Shown: piece by piece, positions 42,926-55,233 of the stretch | Layout of the letters: each line of letters starts with the position of its first letter | Numbering within the stretch: the stretch's first letter is position 1 | NCBI GenBank assembly: GCA_947095585.1 | Contig: OX352763.1 | Coordinates: 61,723,016 to 61,787,015, forward strand | Direction of reading: 5' to 3' | DNA from: Nephrocerus scutellatus | Lineage: Eukaryota > Arthropoda > Insecta > Diptera > Pipunculidae | Length of the DNA stretch: 64,000 nucleotides | Made by a program: the position numbers and the translations under genes | The notes under the pieces: generated by a model | What the model was told of the DNA's origin: nothing | Database searches by the model: none | What the model saw: only the letters and a program-made list of their open reading frames with translations

Positions 42926-43953
42926 AAAAAAACAACCCATAAAAATGTCAAAAAATTAAATTTTTCATCTAAATTCTCTAATCGCAGAAATTGATATAGG
43001 AGCCCCTAGATCCAGGGTAATTTTTTTTATTGTAGGAGAAAATCGTCGAAAGAGACATCAGATTTTAAAATTGAAAATGCTCAGATCATTTTATTCTGAG
43101 CACTTAGAGCACGGTCATACTCAGAGCAAATAAAAAAACACGAGCATTTTTCTTGAGAACTCTTTGACTGCTCTGAACTAATTTATGAAAACGCGAAATG
43201 ACAGAATATTCTGAAAACTTGTTGTTCTATCTGTAAGTTGATATCGACAACAAAAAACGACATCAATAAAAATACAATTCAGTAAATAAATAAGTTGAAT
43301 TAAGCATAAAACATTTATGTCTCGTTTCATTTGCTGGGTTCGTGAGCTAAGATTTCTCTCTCTCTCCACTAAGAAAACCAAGCAGAGCAGCCGACTGCGC
43401 AACACACACCGCACACAGTCATTAAAGTAGGACGGTATCTGATGCCACTATATGATATTTAAAAAAATTTATAAGGGCCTTGCGGCCGAACCCGGGACCC
43501 GATCACTACCAAATTTTAGAAAAAGTATTGTTTATTTGGTATACACATGTGTGTAAAATTTGAAAAAAATCGGGTAATTTTTATTTTAAATTTGTATTGG
43601 AGCCCCACGAACCCGGGGCCCGATCACTTCCAAATTTTAAAAGAAAATATTGTCATCGGAAATACACATGTGTACTTTGTATGGGTGCTCCCAGGGGCCC
43701 GATCACTTCCAAATTTTTACAGAAAGTGTTGTCTATCAAAGATACACATGCGTATAAAATTTGAAGAAAATCGGGTAAATTTTTTAAAAATTTGGTATGG
43801 GAGCCTCCCGACCCCGCGGCCCGAGGGGCCCCAAATTTTAATAGAATGTGTGCAAAATTTCAATGAAATCGGGCCTTGGGAAGTGGGTTAAAAATTGATC
43901 GCAAGATTCTACGACGACCGACGACATTGCCACGGGCAAGTGAAGTTAATATA
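42926..43953 (+). mobile_element. Family X element inside gypsy C leader
   Basis: It runs from aacaacccataaaaatgtc to agttaatatagagaattt. The first ~470 bp mirror 31690-32160, and then three ~115-bp units with acaaaaagt / atacacatgtgtg / ggggcccgatcac follow. Interrupts the gap between gypsy leader and gag. Confidence 0.75.
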
Positions 43954-43964
43954 GAGAATTTAAA

Positions 43965-45142
43965 ATGGAAATTGCTATGAACATTAATTCCTACAGTTCC
44001 CAGGAGCTTAAAGAAGAGCTTGGAAGGCGAGGTTTAAGCACCGCTGGAAATAACCAAGAGTTATTTCTCCGATTGCAACAAGTCGTTAAAGGGGAAAAGC
44101 AGCAAGCTGGTGAAGTGTTTTCAATTAAGACGGAGCTAGTGGAGCGAAAATCGGCTACTTCAAAATACATATAAGCGATGTTTAATGCTCTAATGCAGCA
44201 AAGTGAACAATCGCAGCAACAGAGTCAAGAGTTAAGAAAAGATTTGATTTTTTCAAAGTTGGAACAGCAGAGCCAAAAGCTGAATCGACAAAATTAATAG
44301 CAGAGCCAAGAACTAAAGGAATTAAATTTCTAATTTGATCAACAAAATCAGGAATTTACTCGGCAAACCCAGGAACTGAACTCCAAATTCGATCAACAAA
44401 ATCAGAAGCTGGAAAGGCTAGGAGGTGAAATGAGCGGAATTCAAACAACGCTTTCAAAGTTCAGTTTTCTCTAATTCTAGCGTTGAGGGGCAAGCCTGAT
44501 GTATTGCAAATTATTCCAAATGCCGAGATGAGTTCCGGAAGAATCTTGAAGGAGTTGGACTTGCGTTATGGAAAGTTTCACACACAGGAGCTAAGCAAAA
44601 TACAGCTCCAGATGAAGAAACAACAGCCAGACTTAAAACGATGAATCAAGTTTTTGCATCGGCTTTGGAGTAGTATGAAGCAGCGATCGTCTTGTACCAG
44701 TTTTGCACGGCAAAGGCTGAAGAAGGCAGGGAAAAATCCCAGGGTCACAATACGCAGTACAAATCTTGGAAGGGATTGCAACAGTTTGGTTGTTAATGGC
44801 GTATTGGAGAGAAGACCTTGCGATTTTATTTTAGACACAGGAGCTTCCAGATCTGTGAGTCCTGAAATGGTGTCTGGAGAGCAAGTAAACAGAGTGCATC
44901 ACTACAAGTTGAGAAAAGCCACAGGAGAAGCTGCAACAGTTAAGGGTGAACGTTTCCTTGTAGTCGAGTTTGGAGGATTAAGGTTTCGACATCGGTTTAT
45001 TGTAGCTCGTGTGGAAAATAAATGCATAATGGGTCTCGACTTTATAATGGCGCACCAGATGTCAATTAATTTGAGGAAGCAAGTTCTAAGAACGCGTATT
45101 ACAGAAGTTCCGCTCACCATGACCGGGAATCACAATTCATGA
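43965..45142 (+). pseudogene. gag and protease of gypsy C
   Basis: Gag begins MEIAMNINSYSSQELKEELG with a helix that matches the A/B leader region. It stops at 44174 and decays through glutamine-rich coiled-coil sequence. The 44654-45142 frame contains FILDTGASRSVSPEM, the aspartic protease motif, and IMGLDFIMAHQM, the flap/C-terminal region. There are frameshifts at ~44180-44650. Confidence 0.82.
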
Positions 45143-45434
45143 AGTGCTGGGTCCCGGAGTACAAACAAAGAAGAAGACCGGAAATCCAAAAATGTTTACT
45201 TGTTTCACGAATTACGGTCCAGCAGATGTAAGATCATTTGAGGAAGAGAGGAGCTAAGGGAAGAACAAGAGCAGGATGATTCGATTGCTACAGTACTTCG
45301 ATGGATGGAGCAAGGAGAAAGACCGCACTGCCACGAAATTGCAACAGAAAGCCCTACAGCAAAAAGTTACTGGGCACATTGGTAGTCATTGAGATTCACA
45401 GATAGACTACTAGTAAGGCAATGGAAATCTGTCG

Positions 45435-46024
45435 ATGGTGTGTTGTTGCAAATCAAAGGTAGTGTTACCAACGAATTTGGTGAACAAAGTTTTTCACAAT
45501 TCACACACTGGAACACCAGGAAAACACTGGGGAATTAAGAAGACACTAGATGAAGTAAAAAGTCGATTCTTTTGGGTCAATTGCCGCAGAGATGTTGAAA
45601 ACTCGTGCCGAACATATGCGAAATGTGCTGCAAGAGAAGAACTGCAACAAACATCTAAAGGGAAAACGCATCTATACAAAGTTTTAGCGCCAATAGTTGG
45701 GCAAGATGCAAAGTATTCCGATCGAAGACCAATGGTGATCAATTTCCATAGAACAGTAAAGAACAACGTCGTAAACGGTAATGAAGGAATAAAAACACGG
45801 AATCACCACCTATGAAAAATTTCGGGAAGGAGATTTCGTTTGGCTATACAGTTCCAAGACAAGACAAGGGAAACTTTGGAAATTACAGCAAAGTTGGGAA
45901 GATCTCTACAACGACGCAGTATATCAGATTCAACCAAACCCCAGATGTAAAAAGGATCAATAGATTGACATGGTACAACATTAGAGCGAGTGCTGAATCT
46001 GTTCGGGACGAACGAGTTAGTAGA
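45435..46024 (+). pseudogene. Integrase remnants of gypsy C
   Basis: VLPTNLVNKVFHNSHTGTPG ... CRTYAKCA is the H/H/C/C zinc-binding domain. The catalytic core is deleted. From 45830 the C-terminal EGDFVWLYSSKTRQGK-like region appears in another frame, matching the intact form at 62168-62473 of copy B. Confidence 0.78.
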
Positions 46025-46062
46025 TAATGGAAAACGAATCCCAAGATAAATCGCAATTAACA

Positions 46063-46235
46063 TATTCGTCCTACAATTTAATGCCAGATCCGAACGGCGA
46101 ATTGAGAAGCTTTCCGTGACAACATTACTCTCGGACGTTTGTCAAACTTTAGCGAGAGGTGAGACACCGTGAAAAAAACTATGGTGTCACTGGGATTCGA
46201 ACCACGAACCCCCTGCTCAGGAGTCCATGCCGTAT
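46063..46235 (-). mobile_element. SINE copy, inverted, head-truncated
   Basis: Read on the minus strand it has the B-box ggttcgaatccc, the cggtgtctcacctctcgc block and aagcttctcaattcgccgtt. It ends at the LTR of gypsy A, which apparently cut off the tRNA-like head. Confidence 0.8.
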
Positions 46236-46871
46236 TGTTACGAAATTCAGACTTTCGAGTTCGTAAAGGATTTTGCAAATAAAACACAACACATAATTAT
46301 TAATTTACAAGTAACAATTTTAATAAACAGAAAAAATAATACAAGTTCACAATTTATACTGGTGATAACTTTAAATATACACAAAAAACACTTATTACTT
46401 GTACTTTACATTATTTCTGCAAGCTAGACCTTTTCAACTGCACTGGTTAAATTACAACTAACTAAAGAATTCTCTGCAGTGAACGCCACCTTTTATACTC
46501 AATGAAAAGCTTCCAGAAACTTCCAATATTATAGAAAGAAATGTCGAGAAAAGACCTGAAAATTGTAGCCTTATTCCCTTATTTACAACTAACGATACTT
46601 ATATGCAATGAGTCATCTTCTTAAAATAAACTAAATGTTCAATCATGTTTTTTTTTACAAAAACCGGGCAAACCGCAGAAACTAGTTTAACTACATTTTT
46701 GACCAGTACGTAATGATTCAAACATTAACATTTCAAATAATCTAATAGTCTTACAGCCTAAAAGTATGCTACATAAAAGTGTTTATTTTTAGTATGCAGT
46801 ATGTACATTGTGATTTATCTTGGGATTCGAATTCTAGGTATTATGTGCGCTACTAACTAGTTTTCGTAACA
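46236..46871 (-). repeat. 3' LTR of gypsy A
   Basis: 636 bp with inverted ends TGTTACG/CGTAACA. It is homologous to 61546-62186 but visibly diverged with indels. Confidence 0.87.
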
Positions 46872-48339
46872 TTATGCCCACCTTAATCCAAACCATCATA
46901 AACAACGGTATACAACGATCCCATTCATCTTGGTTGGCATTAACTTCTTTTCGCAGATGCTCATCCAGTGTCCTGTTGAACCTTCCGACCATTCCGCCTG
47001 TGACTGTGGATGTAACGGAGTAGTCCTCGTTTTCTTGATGTTGAGTACTTGACACAGCTCTTGAAAGACTAGGATTCAAAATTCCCCCACTGATCAGAAT
47101 GTAATTTCAGTGGTACTCAAAATCTGCATATCCAATTGTCCACGAATGCCCTAGCCCCTGTGCTAGCTTCCTGGTTTCGATGGAATATGCCTTTGCCCAT
47201 TTACTGAAGTAATCAATGCACACGAGTATATAGCGATTTCCATCTATTGTTTCTGGGAATGGACCAGCTATGTCCATTGCAATCTGCTCAAATGGTGCTC
47301 CAACATTGTACTGTTGCATTTTTCCTCTAGTTTTTGGTTGCGGTCTTTTGCTTGCTGCGCACATGACACACGTTCGACACCAGTCTTTCCCATCTTTACG
47401 GCAATTGACCCAATAGAAGCAATTCCTTACTTTATCTAGCGCCTTATTAACGCCCAAATGTGCTCCTGATGTCCCACTATATTACCTTGCAGAACTTCTT
47501 TGACCCGATTCTTTGATAGCAAAATCTGTGATTTTGTGCTTTGACCATCAGCCGATTGCCTTACTAGTAGTCCATCTTCCAATCTCAATGACTGCCACTG
47601 GGTCCAGTAATTTTTTTTCTGTAGGACTTGCTTTTGCAATCTCGTGCCACTCCGGTCTTTCACCTTGCTCCATCCATTGAAATATTGGACCAATCGAATC
47701 ATCGCGCACTTGTTCCTCCCTTAGCTGTTCTTTTGTCCAGCAATCTTCAACTTGTAGTCTTATTTGGGCAACTTCTTCAGAGCACTTCTTGTTTTCTTGC
47801 CTTGTGCAGTGTTCGCATTGGGGTGCACAAGGTCTTCTGGATAACCCATCGGCATTTTCGATGCTCTGTTTTGAATGAGTATGCCTGGAGTCGTTCGATC
47901 CACCTGGCCACTTGACCTTCAGGTTCCCTGAACAGCATTAACCACTAGAGTGTTGCATGGTCAGTTCAAAGAAGAAATTCTTGACCATATCGGTACTTGT
48001 GGAAGTGTTTGACGCTATCGATAAGAGCTAGCAATTCCCTTCTTTTCGGGCTTAGAAAGCGAACGGCTGTAATACACTATTACACGCACCTTTCCTTCTT
48101 GATTCTGCGATAGAACCGCTCCTATTACCGCATTGCTCGCGTCAGTGTCCAGGATTAAGAGTTCTCCTGCCTGTGGATATGCCAAAATTGGAGAACTGCA
48201 CAGCTTTTCCTTCAGCAAGTCAAATGATTTTTGGTGCTCTCTCGACCATTGGAACTTTTGGTTCTTCTCAGTAAGGCGATGAAGGCTTCGTACAACATCT
48301 GCGAAGTTAGGCACACACCGTCGATAGTATGAGCATAGC
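46834..48339 (-). pseudogene. RNase H and integrase of gypsy A
   Basis: 48314-48015 holds VPNFADVVRSLHRL and LILDTDASNAVIGAVLSQ (RNase H start). 47702-47436 is the region before integrase. 47457-47107 holds the zinc-binding CRTCVMCAA and core DIAGPFPETIDGNRYIL, FSKWAKAY. 47079-46834 holds GGMVGRFNRTLDEHL with the E of the D,D,E triad, then runs directly into the LTR because the C-terminal domain is deleted. Several frameshifts. The enzyme set would copy and insert the retrotransposon. Confidence 0.85.
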
Positions 48340-48947
48340 TGTTAACATAGAGAATATCCCACTACAGGCACCCGTTATCATATTGAAATACTGAATAACT
48401 ATATAAGATATTCACAGTATGTAATCACATAGAATAAGAACAATGTAAATGCGATCCAACTTCATATCTTGTTTACCACTTTAACATTCAAGACCAATCT
48501 TATCTCGCAATGCGAATTTTGTCAACATGTTTACCACTTTCAATTCAAGGTCAATATGATCAAAACACCAGATGATCAATTACGACGAATATATTCAATA
48601 CGCTTTTAGATAACAACATTCAAGTTCTGACACGTACGCATCCTTATCTCAAAGCGGATCTAAATCGAAAACATGTTTTGTTCTTCATTTCAGGATAGTC
48701 AAGTCCAATGCAAAACAGTTGGATCACATAGCAGAATAAGTATATAGAATTAAGTATAAAAGCAGAAGCATTCAGACTTCACTATTCATTCAGTCATTCA
48801 CTATTGTACACTTACTATTGATCATTTACTGTTGATCATTTACTATTTGTTAAAGATTATTCTTGAAAAATTCTACTTAACACTTATAAATTATTGAATT
48901 AAAATGGTCTTTTTGAAAATACCAATAATTTTGTGTGAAACATAATT
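48340..48947 (+). repeat. 5' LTR of errantivirus-like element
   Basis: 608 bp, tgttaacata to aacataatt, homologous to the interrupted 3' LTR. It contains the TATA-like tataaaag at 48755-48762, preceding a plausible start region (cattcagacttcact). Confidence 0.88.
48755..48762 (+). promoter_or_regulatory. TATA-like box in the 5' LTR
   Basis: tataaaag lies ~190 bp before the LTR end; the 3' LTR carries the same word at about 58396. Confidence 0.55.
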
Positions 48948-48964
48948 GGCGCAGTCGGTAGGAT
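48947..48964 (+). promoter_or_regulatory. Primer-binding site (tRNA-Ser type)
   Basis: TGGCGCAGTCGGTAGGAT directly follows the 5' LTR. The motif is the one known from the 17.6/297/ZAM group of insect errantiviruses. Confidence 0.8.
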
Positions 48965-49949
48965 GCGCTTGATCAATTAAGATTTACTTTTATTAAAAAG
49001 TTTAAAAGTGCTCCACTAAGATAAAAAGGATTGCGTTGAGTCGATTAAGACTTACTTTTTAAAAGTATGAAAAACGCTATCAAAAAATAAAATTGTAAAG
49101 CCCAAGTTTTTATAATTTTATAAAAGTGAATTTTTTGTGAAAGCCGTAGTTTTTTACAAACCAAGTGAATAATTGCACAAATAAAATTTGTTGGAAGCCG
49201 AAGTTTCCTCAAACATATGTGCAACGAGTATCAAGTGAATCATTGTACGAAGAACATTGCATTATTTGCAATAAAAATTTTTATTTTGCATTTTTGCATT
49301 AATAAAAGTTTTTGCATTATTTGTAAAAAAAATTTTTTTTTGCATTATTCGCAATAACAACATTGCATTATTTGCAATAAAAAGAAGAAATTTTTCTTAA
49401 CAATCAAATTAACAATTTTAACAAGAAGAGCTGCAATAAATAAATTAAAATTTTTACAACAAGAGTGAACAAGTTTAAAACAATTAAACTAACAATTTTA
49501 ACAAAGTGAACATTTCTACGACAAACAGATTGACATTTTTTTTTTTACAAAAGAGTGAACATTTCTATAATAAATAGACGAATCAATACAAAGAAATTTA
49601 CAACATTAGAAGACAACTTTACAAATAAACTTCAAATCATCAGGATCGAAAGACGAAACAAAGAAATTTACACCATTAGAAGACAACTTTACAAAAAAAC
49701 TTCAAATCATCAGGATCGAAAGCCGGAACCAATTTAGAAAATAACATCGTTAGAAGACAACAACAGAAGACAACTTTATAAATAAAATTTAAAAGCAGGA
49801 TCAACAATAAAAGCAAGGTCAAAAATACTTTTTATTACTATATTTTTCTAAAATACATAAAATTTTTACAAAATCTTATTATATTAAACATTAAACAAAT
49901 TATAATTTCCTATTTCTAAATTTAAAACAAATTTTTCCCTACTTGTCTT

Positions 49950-50399
49950 TTGCAAATTGATACGCAAAAAATAATAACAATGGCAATAGAAAATCAAGTA
50001 AATAATTTAATGCAAGAAAATAATATTATCTTAGAAAATAAAATAATCCTAAATCCCATTAAATACCTAAACGCCCTTCCTTACTTTGATGGAAATTCGG
50101 ACAACTTATTGACATTCACTAATTTAGTAGACAGAATAAATCCCTTATTAATAACTTACGATGACCTTTCTCAATATTTATTTTCGGACATAATAAGAAG
50201 CAAACTTATCAGAAAAGCTAGAGAAGTAATAGAAATTAATACCCAAGCCATTGCTTGGAATGATATAAAAATCGTTTTACAAAATAACTTTTCCGAAAGA
50301 CGTAGTGTAGAACAACTTTTCGACGAATTGAGAGGTGTTACTTTCAAAAATAATGTTTTAGGTTTTTTCAACGAAATAAAAGATGAGATAAAAGTTTGA
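49950..50399 (+). pseudogene. gag fragment of errantivirus-like element
   Basis: 149 codons containing LNALPYFDGNSDNLLTFTNL and FSERRSVEQLFDELRG, typical of the errantivirus capsid. The frame ends early at DEIKV and continues directly into a pol frame, so the rest of gag and most of protease were deleted. The ~1-kb leader between the LTR and this frame is A-rich with repeated gcattatttgcaataa words. Confidence 0.82.
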
Positions 50400-50427
50400 A
50401 AGATCAAACAAACATACCGTACAATTA

Positions 50428-51462
50428 TTGGTGAATCAACAAGAAGGATTAGTTTACATCAAGAAGCAGAAGTTCTTGGAAAACGAAATAATTTTTGATG
50501 AAGGAATTTACAATGTTGAAAATCATAAGATTGAACTTCAAACGAATGTAAAATGCCAAGGTCTATTTGAAATAAATCCAAATGAAATTGATGAAGTTAA
50601 TATAAAAAATTTCTCTATAATAGAAGAATATAATAATAAACCATTAACGGAACAAATACGAACTCAAGATCTCAACGCAGAAGAAAAGCAAAAATTATTG
50701 AAAATAATAAATCAATATTCAAACATTTTTTATCAAGAAAATTCAAATCTCTCATTTACGAATGCAATCAAGCATGAAATACGTACCACTGATAATGTAC
50801 CAATAAACGCGAAGTCATACAGATATCCTTACATACATAAAGATGAAGTCAAAACCCAGATTCAAGAACTCCTCGAAAATAACATCATAAGGCCGAGCCA
50901 TTCGCCTTATTCAGCCCCTGTGTGGATTATACAGAAAAAGGTCGACGCCAGTGGAAAACAAAAGTGGAGGCTTGTCATAGATTATCGTAAACTTAATGAA
51001 GTTACAATAAACGACAAGTACCCTCTACCAAATATTGATGAAATACTAGATAAACTGGGCAGATGCCAGTATTTCACAACCCTTGATTTAGCTAAGGGAT
51101 TTCATCAAATAGAAATTGAGGAAAAAGATATTCATAAAACAGCCTTTAGCGTAGAAGGAGGACATTATGAATTCTTAAGAATGCCATTTGGACTGAAGAC
51201 AGCCCCAGCGACATTTCAAAGACTTATGAACAATGTCTTAAAGGATTATATCAATCAGATTTGTTTAGTCTATCTGGACGACATTATCATCTTCTATACT
51301 TCAATACAAGAGCATATACAATTAATCAATTTAATATTTAATTGTTTAAGGAAAGCAAATCTAAAAATTCAATTAGATAAATCAGAGTTTCTAAAGAAAG
51401 AAACAGCATTTCTTGGACATGTTGTGACACAAAACGGAATAAAACCAAACCCAAAAAAATAG
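50428..51462 (+). pseudogene. Reverse transcriptase of errantivirus-like element
   Basis: 344 open codons. A pre-reverse-transcriptase linker is followed by [59 protein letters not shown] and [10 protein letters not shown], a complete palm with the YLDD catalytic motif. Protease is missing upstream. The frame ends in an A-run frameshift at ~51450 and the RNase H follows in other frames. It is the best-preserved part of the element, but on its own incomplete. Confidence 0.9.
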
Positions 51463-52223
51463 AATGCGTAAATAAATTTCCAACACCCAAAACACGAAAC
51501 AAATTAAACAATTTTTAGGACTTACGGGTTATTACAGAAAATTCATTAAAGACTATTCATTCATAGCAAAGCCAATGACATTATTCTTAAAAAAGAATGC
51601 TTAAATAGACATTTTAAATATAAAATATCAAGAAAGTTTTAACACACTTAAAAAATGATTAATAAACGATCCAATATTAAGTTATCCCGTTTTCAATAAA
51701 AAATTTACCCTTACAACAGATGCTAGTTATTATGCAATACTAATTAGGAGCAATACTTTCTCAAAATAATCATCCGATATGTTACGCTAGCAGAACATTA
51801 GATGAACATGAAATAAATTACAGCACCATTGAAAAAGAACTATTAGCAATCGTCTGGTCAACAAAATATTTCAGACCATATCTTTTCGGCCGTAAATTTA
51901 CAATAGAAACTGATCATAAACCTTTAACTTGGCTTTTCTCAATCAAAGAACCAAATTCAAAAAAAGTAAGATGGAGACTTAAACTATCCGAATTCGATTA
52001 TGAAATCACGTATAAAAAAGGAACCAAAAACAAAAATGCAGATGCACTCTCCCGAATAGAAATAAATCTTACAGAAAGAAATGAAGAAAATGGATCAAAT
52101 ATATTTCCTTTTAGTAAATCCCCTTTATATATTTAAAACACAAATAGCAATCTTTAAAATTACTTCCGGTTCATTAAGAATTAAACAAATAAAAAATTTT
52201 AATAAAAATAGAAAAGTTATTTA
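51463..52223 (+). pseudogene. RNase H region of errantivirus-like element
   Basis: Without an intact start, the region shows a broken LTTDASYY-like block near 51712. It then has a long readable stretch with [31 protein letters not shown] and NADALSRIE near 51770-52070. Several stops and shifts occur before 51750. It ends at the Tc1-like insertion. Confidence 0.82.
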
Positions 52224-53892
52224 CAGTCCGTAAAATTTGGATAGCCTCAGACATATTTTTTCTTAAAATCACTTATTTTTGGTACGTTCTTGATGTTTAC
52301 TTATAGTTTTGAATAATGAGAGACAAGGTCAGACTGAGTCCTTGAGATTAAGAGAAATACTAACTGGTTTCTTAAAGTTAACGGAATTTTCTGAGTTGAT
52401 TTTGTTTGATGTCACTCAAATGTAAATTTTTTGTTGTAACAGTAGAATAGCCTCACTGTATTTGTTATAGTAAAAACAAAAACCGATTGTTTTTCTTATA
52501 CACTTTTATTTTATTTTTTGTAACTAACAAGATAATTTTAGTACTTTGTACATCCTCCCTTGTTTTAATTACCTCAAAAATGGGATCTTTTAAGAATTTA
52601 TACCGAGAATTCAAGTAATTTAATAAAATATTCGCCCAGGCCTCTTTAATGCCTTCAATTAAGTCCTCTTTACTTGCATACTGTTTCCCACCTTCATGAA
52701 CAGTGCGCGCTAGCCAGCCCCATACATTTTCAATGATTTTATGTCTGGCGAGTTTTGTGGCCAGGGTAGTTGCTGTATATTTTGGCTTTGCAACCACGTC
52801 TTAATAACGCCAGCTGTATGAATCGGTGCATTCTCCTGCTGGAAAATACTCGGCAGTGGTCCAAAAATATTTTGAAACTGAGGTGGAGCTGTTTCCAATA
52901 TAGTTTTATAGTACGTCGCTGTCATTTTACAGCTTACAAAGACAAAATCAATTGTGCAATAAACCGATATCGCGCCCTATACCAAAACGCCTCCCTCGCG
53001 TCTCTGATGGCGATCCAAAAACTGTTTTTCTTTTCTCCGGTCATGAAAATAAAAATTATAACCGTCTGGTCCGTCTAAGTTTAACTTTTTTTCGTCTGAA
53101 AATATCACTTTTCGCCAATCGTTTGACTGACTGCTGACTTCGGTATTCCATGTCATGTGCTGTCGTGCGAAATTAAGCGCGGCAGTTTTCGAAGAGTGTT
53201 GAGTGGTTGTTTTTTCTTCAGCTTCAGGCGTTTCAAGTATCCGCCACTTTCAATAACTCTGCTAATTGTCATTCGGCTAACTTCTTATCCAGCTTCGTGT
53301 TCTTGTTCAAAGACAGGGTAGAATTGGAAGCCAGTCGTATAATTCTCCGCTTGTCATGGTCAGTAAGAACTGATAAAGTATGTCATTTATAGTTTTTCCT
53401 GTATAATAATGGATTTTTTAAATAATTATTAATAACTTTTGGACTTCGATTTATTTTCTGAGCTATAGCGCGATTAGAAAGACCTTGCTCATGATAGGCA
53501 TCGATTTTGGCTATTTCCTTTACAGTCAATGAACTTTGGCTACCCATTTTAATATTTTAAAGCAACCAAAATACACAAAATAAACTGTTTATCATTTCAG
53601 TACTGCTTTTTGATGCTCACGCTGACAAATTTTCGCTCGTACTGTAGGACAAAGTTAATTGAGGCTATTTTACTGTTACAATAAAAAATGCACATTTGAG
53701 TGACTTCAAACAAAATTAACTCGGAAAATTCCGTTAACTTTATGAAACCAATTAGCACTTTCTCTTAATCTCAACGACTCAGTCTTAGCTTGTCTCTCAT
53801 TATTCAAAACAATATGTAAACATCAAGAACGTACCAAAAATAAGTGATTTTAAGAAAAAATATGTCTGAGGCTATCCAAATGTTACGGACTG
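52224..53892 (-). mobile_element. Tc1-like transposon with ~230-bp inverted repeats
   Basis: It starts cagtccgtaaaatttggata and ends with the complement, flanked by TA (52222-52223 and 53893-53894). The inverted repeats extend to about 52456 and 53661 and each carries an inner copy of the gaatagcctca motif. This is an IR/DR arrangement like that of some Tc1 relatives. Total 1669 bp, with a broken transposase inside. Confidence 0.9.
52465..53560 (-). pseudogene. Tc1-like transposase, frameshifted
   Basis: Minus-strand pieces include the second catalytic block FQQENAPIHTAGVIKTWLQ and LPWPQNSPDIKSLKMYGAG (52925-52710). The next frame reads ENVWGWLARTVHEGGKQY to its stop (52797-52465). The upstream part (about 53560-52926) includes helix-turn-helix and first-D regions in shifted frames. 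The SPD motif followed by ENVWG matches Tc1 transposases. Confidence 0.82.
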
Positions 53893-53894
53893 TA

Positions 53895-55093
53895 TATCAA
53901 ATCACTGGATGAAAAACAGCATTATTACTCTTAAAATCGCATTTCAATCCAAAATCCTTAAATTGTCTTTATGCAGATAACGAAGAATTTATAAAAACAC
54001 TAGAAGATGTTTATCAAAAATATTTTGCAGAATAAGGACAATTAAAAATTATTAAAACTAACAAATTCCTAAAAGATATAACAGATGAAGAAGAATTATT
54101 TGAAATCATTAAAAATGAACATCTCAGAAATAACCACAGAGGAATAATAGAAGTATATAAAGAACTATTCTTAAAATTTTATCATCCAAAGTTTAATATT
54201 AGAATAACACAATTTATCAATAATTGCGAAACATGTAATTTAGAAAAATATGATCGAAATCAAATTAAAAATAAATATCAACTAACGGAAACCCCTTCAG
54301 CACCAAACGAAATTTTTCATGCAGACGTTTTCTATTCACTTGAAAAACAACTCTTTGTCACGTTCATAGATAAATTCAGCAAATTTGCTCAAGCAATAAA
54401 AATTACAGCAAGAACATGGACAGAATTTAAAAGAAGCATTCTAACGTTAATCGCTGCTATTGGACCAATAAATAAATTAATTGTAGATAACGAGCTAGGA
54501 TTTAAAGCTCTCTCACTTAAAGAATTTTTACAAAACGAAAACATAGAAATTCATTATACCTCAAATTATAACCACACATCCAATTCAGATGTAGAAAGAC
54601 TACAACCCAATTCTGATGTAGAAAGACTAACACAATCAATGAACACATTAGATTATTAAGGCATGATCCAAACACAAATAATAATACTGTTGAAGAAAAG
54701 ATATTAAAAATTATAAATTATTATAACAATACCATACATTCAACTACTGATAAAAAACCAATCGATTTCAAAAATGGAAAAATACATAACGAATATGATT
54801 CTATTAAAGATAAAATAATCAAGAAAAAACAAACTTCCATAAATAAATTAAATAAAGAAAGAGAAGATTTAGAAATACAACCAGGAACTACTTTCATTAA
54901 AGAAACACGCGGTGGAAAAAACCACACGAAATTCAGAAAACTTGATGTAGAAAAAACAGACGAAAATCATATAATCGATAAACGAAATAATTTAAAATAT
55001 TATAAATCACACATTAAACGGAAAAAGAAATATCAAAACTACGATTCACCAACAATTAAAACAAAAGGAAAAACACATAAAAGAGAAAAATAA
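53895..55093 (+). pseudogene. Integrase of errantivirus-like element
   Basis: The zinc domain reads LRNNHRGIIEVYKE ... CETCNLEKYD. The core shows FHADVFYSLEKQLFVTFIDK, LIVDNELGFK and DVERL, giving D, D and E. A short in-frame duplication NSDVERL occurs at 54585-54630, and a stop near 54658 follows. The basic C-terminus decays before 55093. The region continues the pol reading order after the Tc1-like insertion. Confidence 0.85.
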
Positions 55094-55233
55094 ATGAACT
55101 CATAAACTAGTAAAATCTTAAAACAAAAGAGGAAAATTTAAAATAAAAATAATAAAATAACAAAATATAAACTACGAGTAACTCCAATAAAATAAGAAAC
55201 TAAAATTATATCTTTTAATTATATCCCTTACAG

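Larger units (their letters stand above)
42866..46062 (+). mobile_element. Gypsy C (same family as A/B), plus strand, degenerate
   Basis: The leader gggattttgcaaattgtgag at 42869 matches the leader of A (minus strand near 61520-61340). A family X element (42926-43953) separates it from the gag start at 43965. Gag, protease and parts of integrase follow with many stops. Reverse transcriptase and RNase H are missing between about 45240 and 45290. The 3' end reads cgaatcccaagataaatc, matching LTR sequence at ~46815 in the opposite strand, so only an LTR stub remains. Confidence 0.8.
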
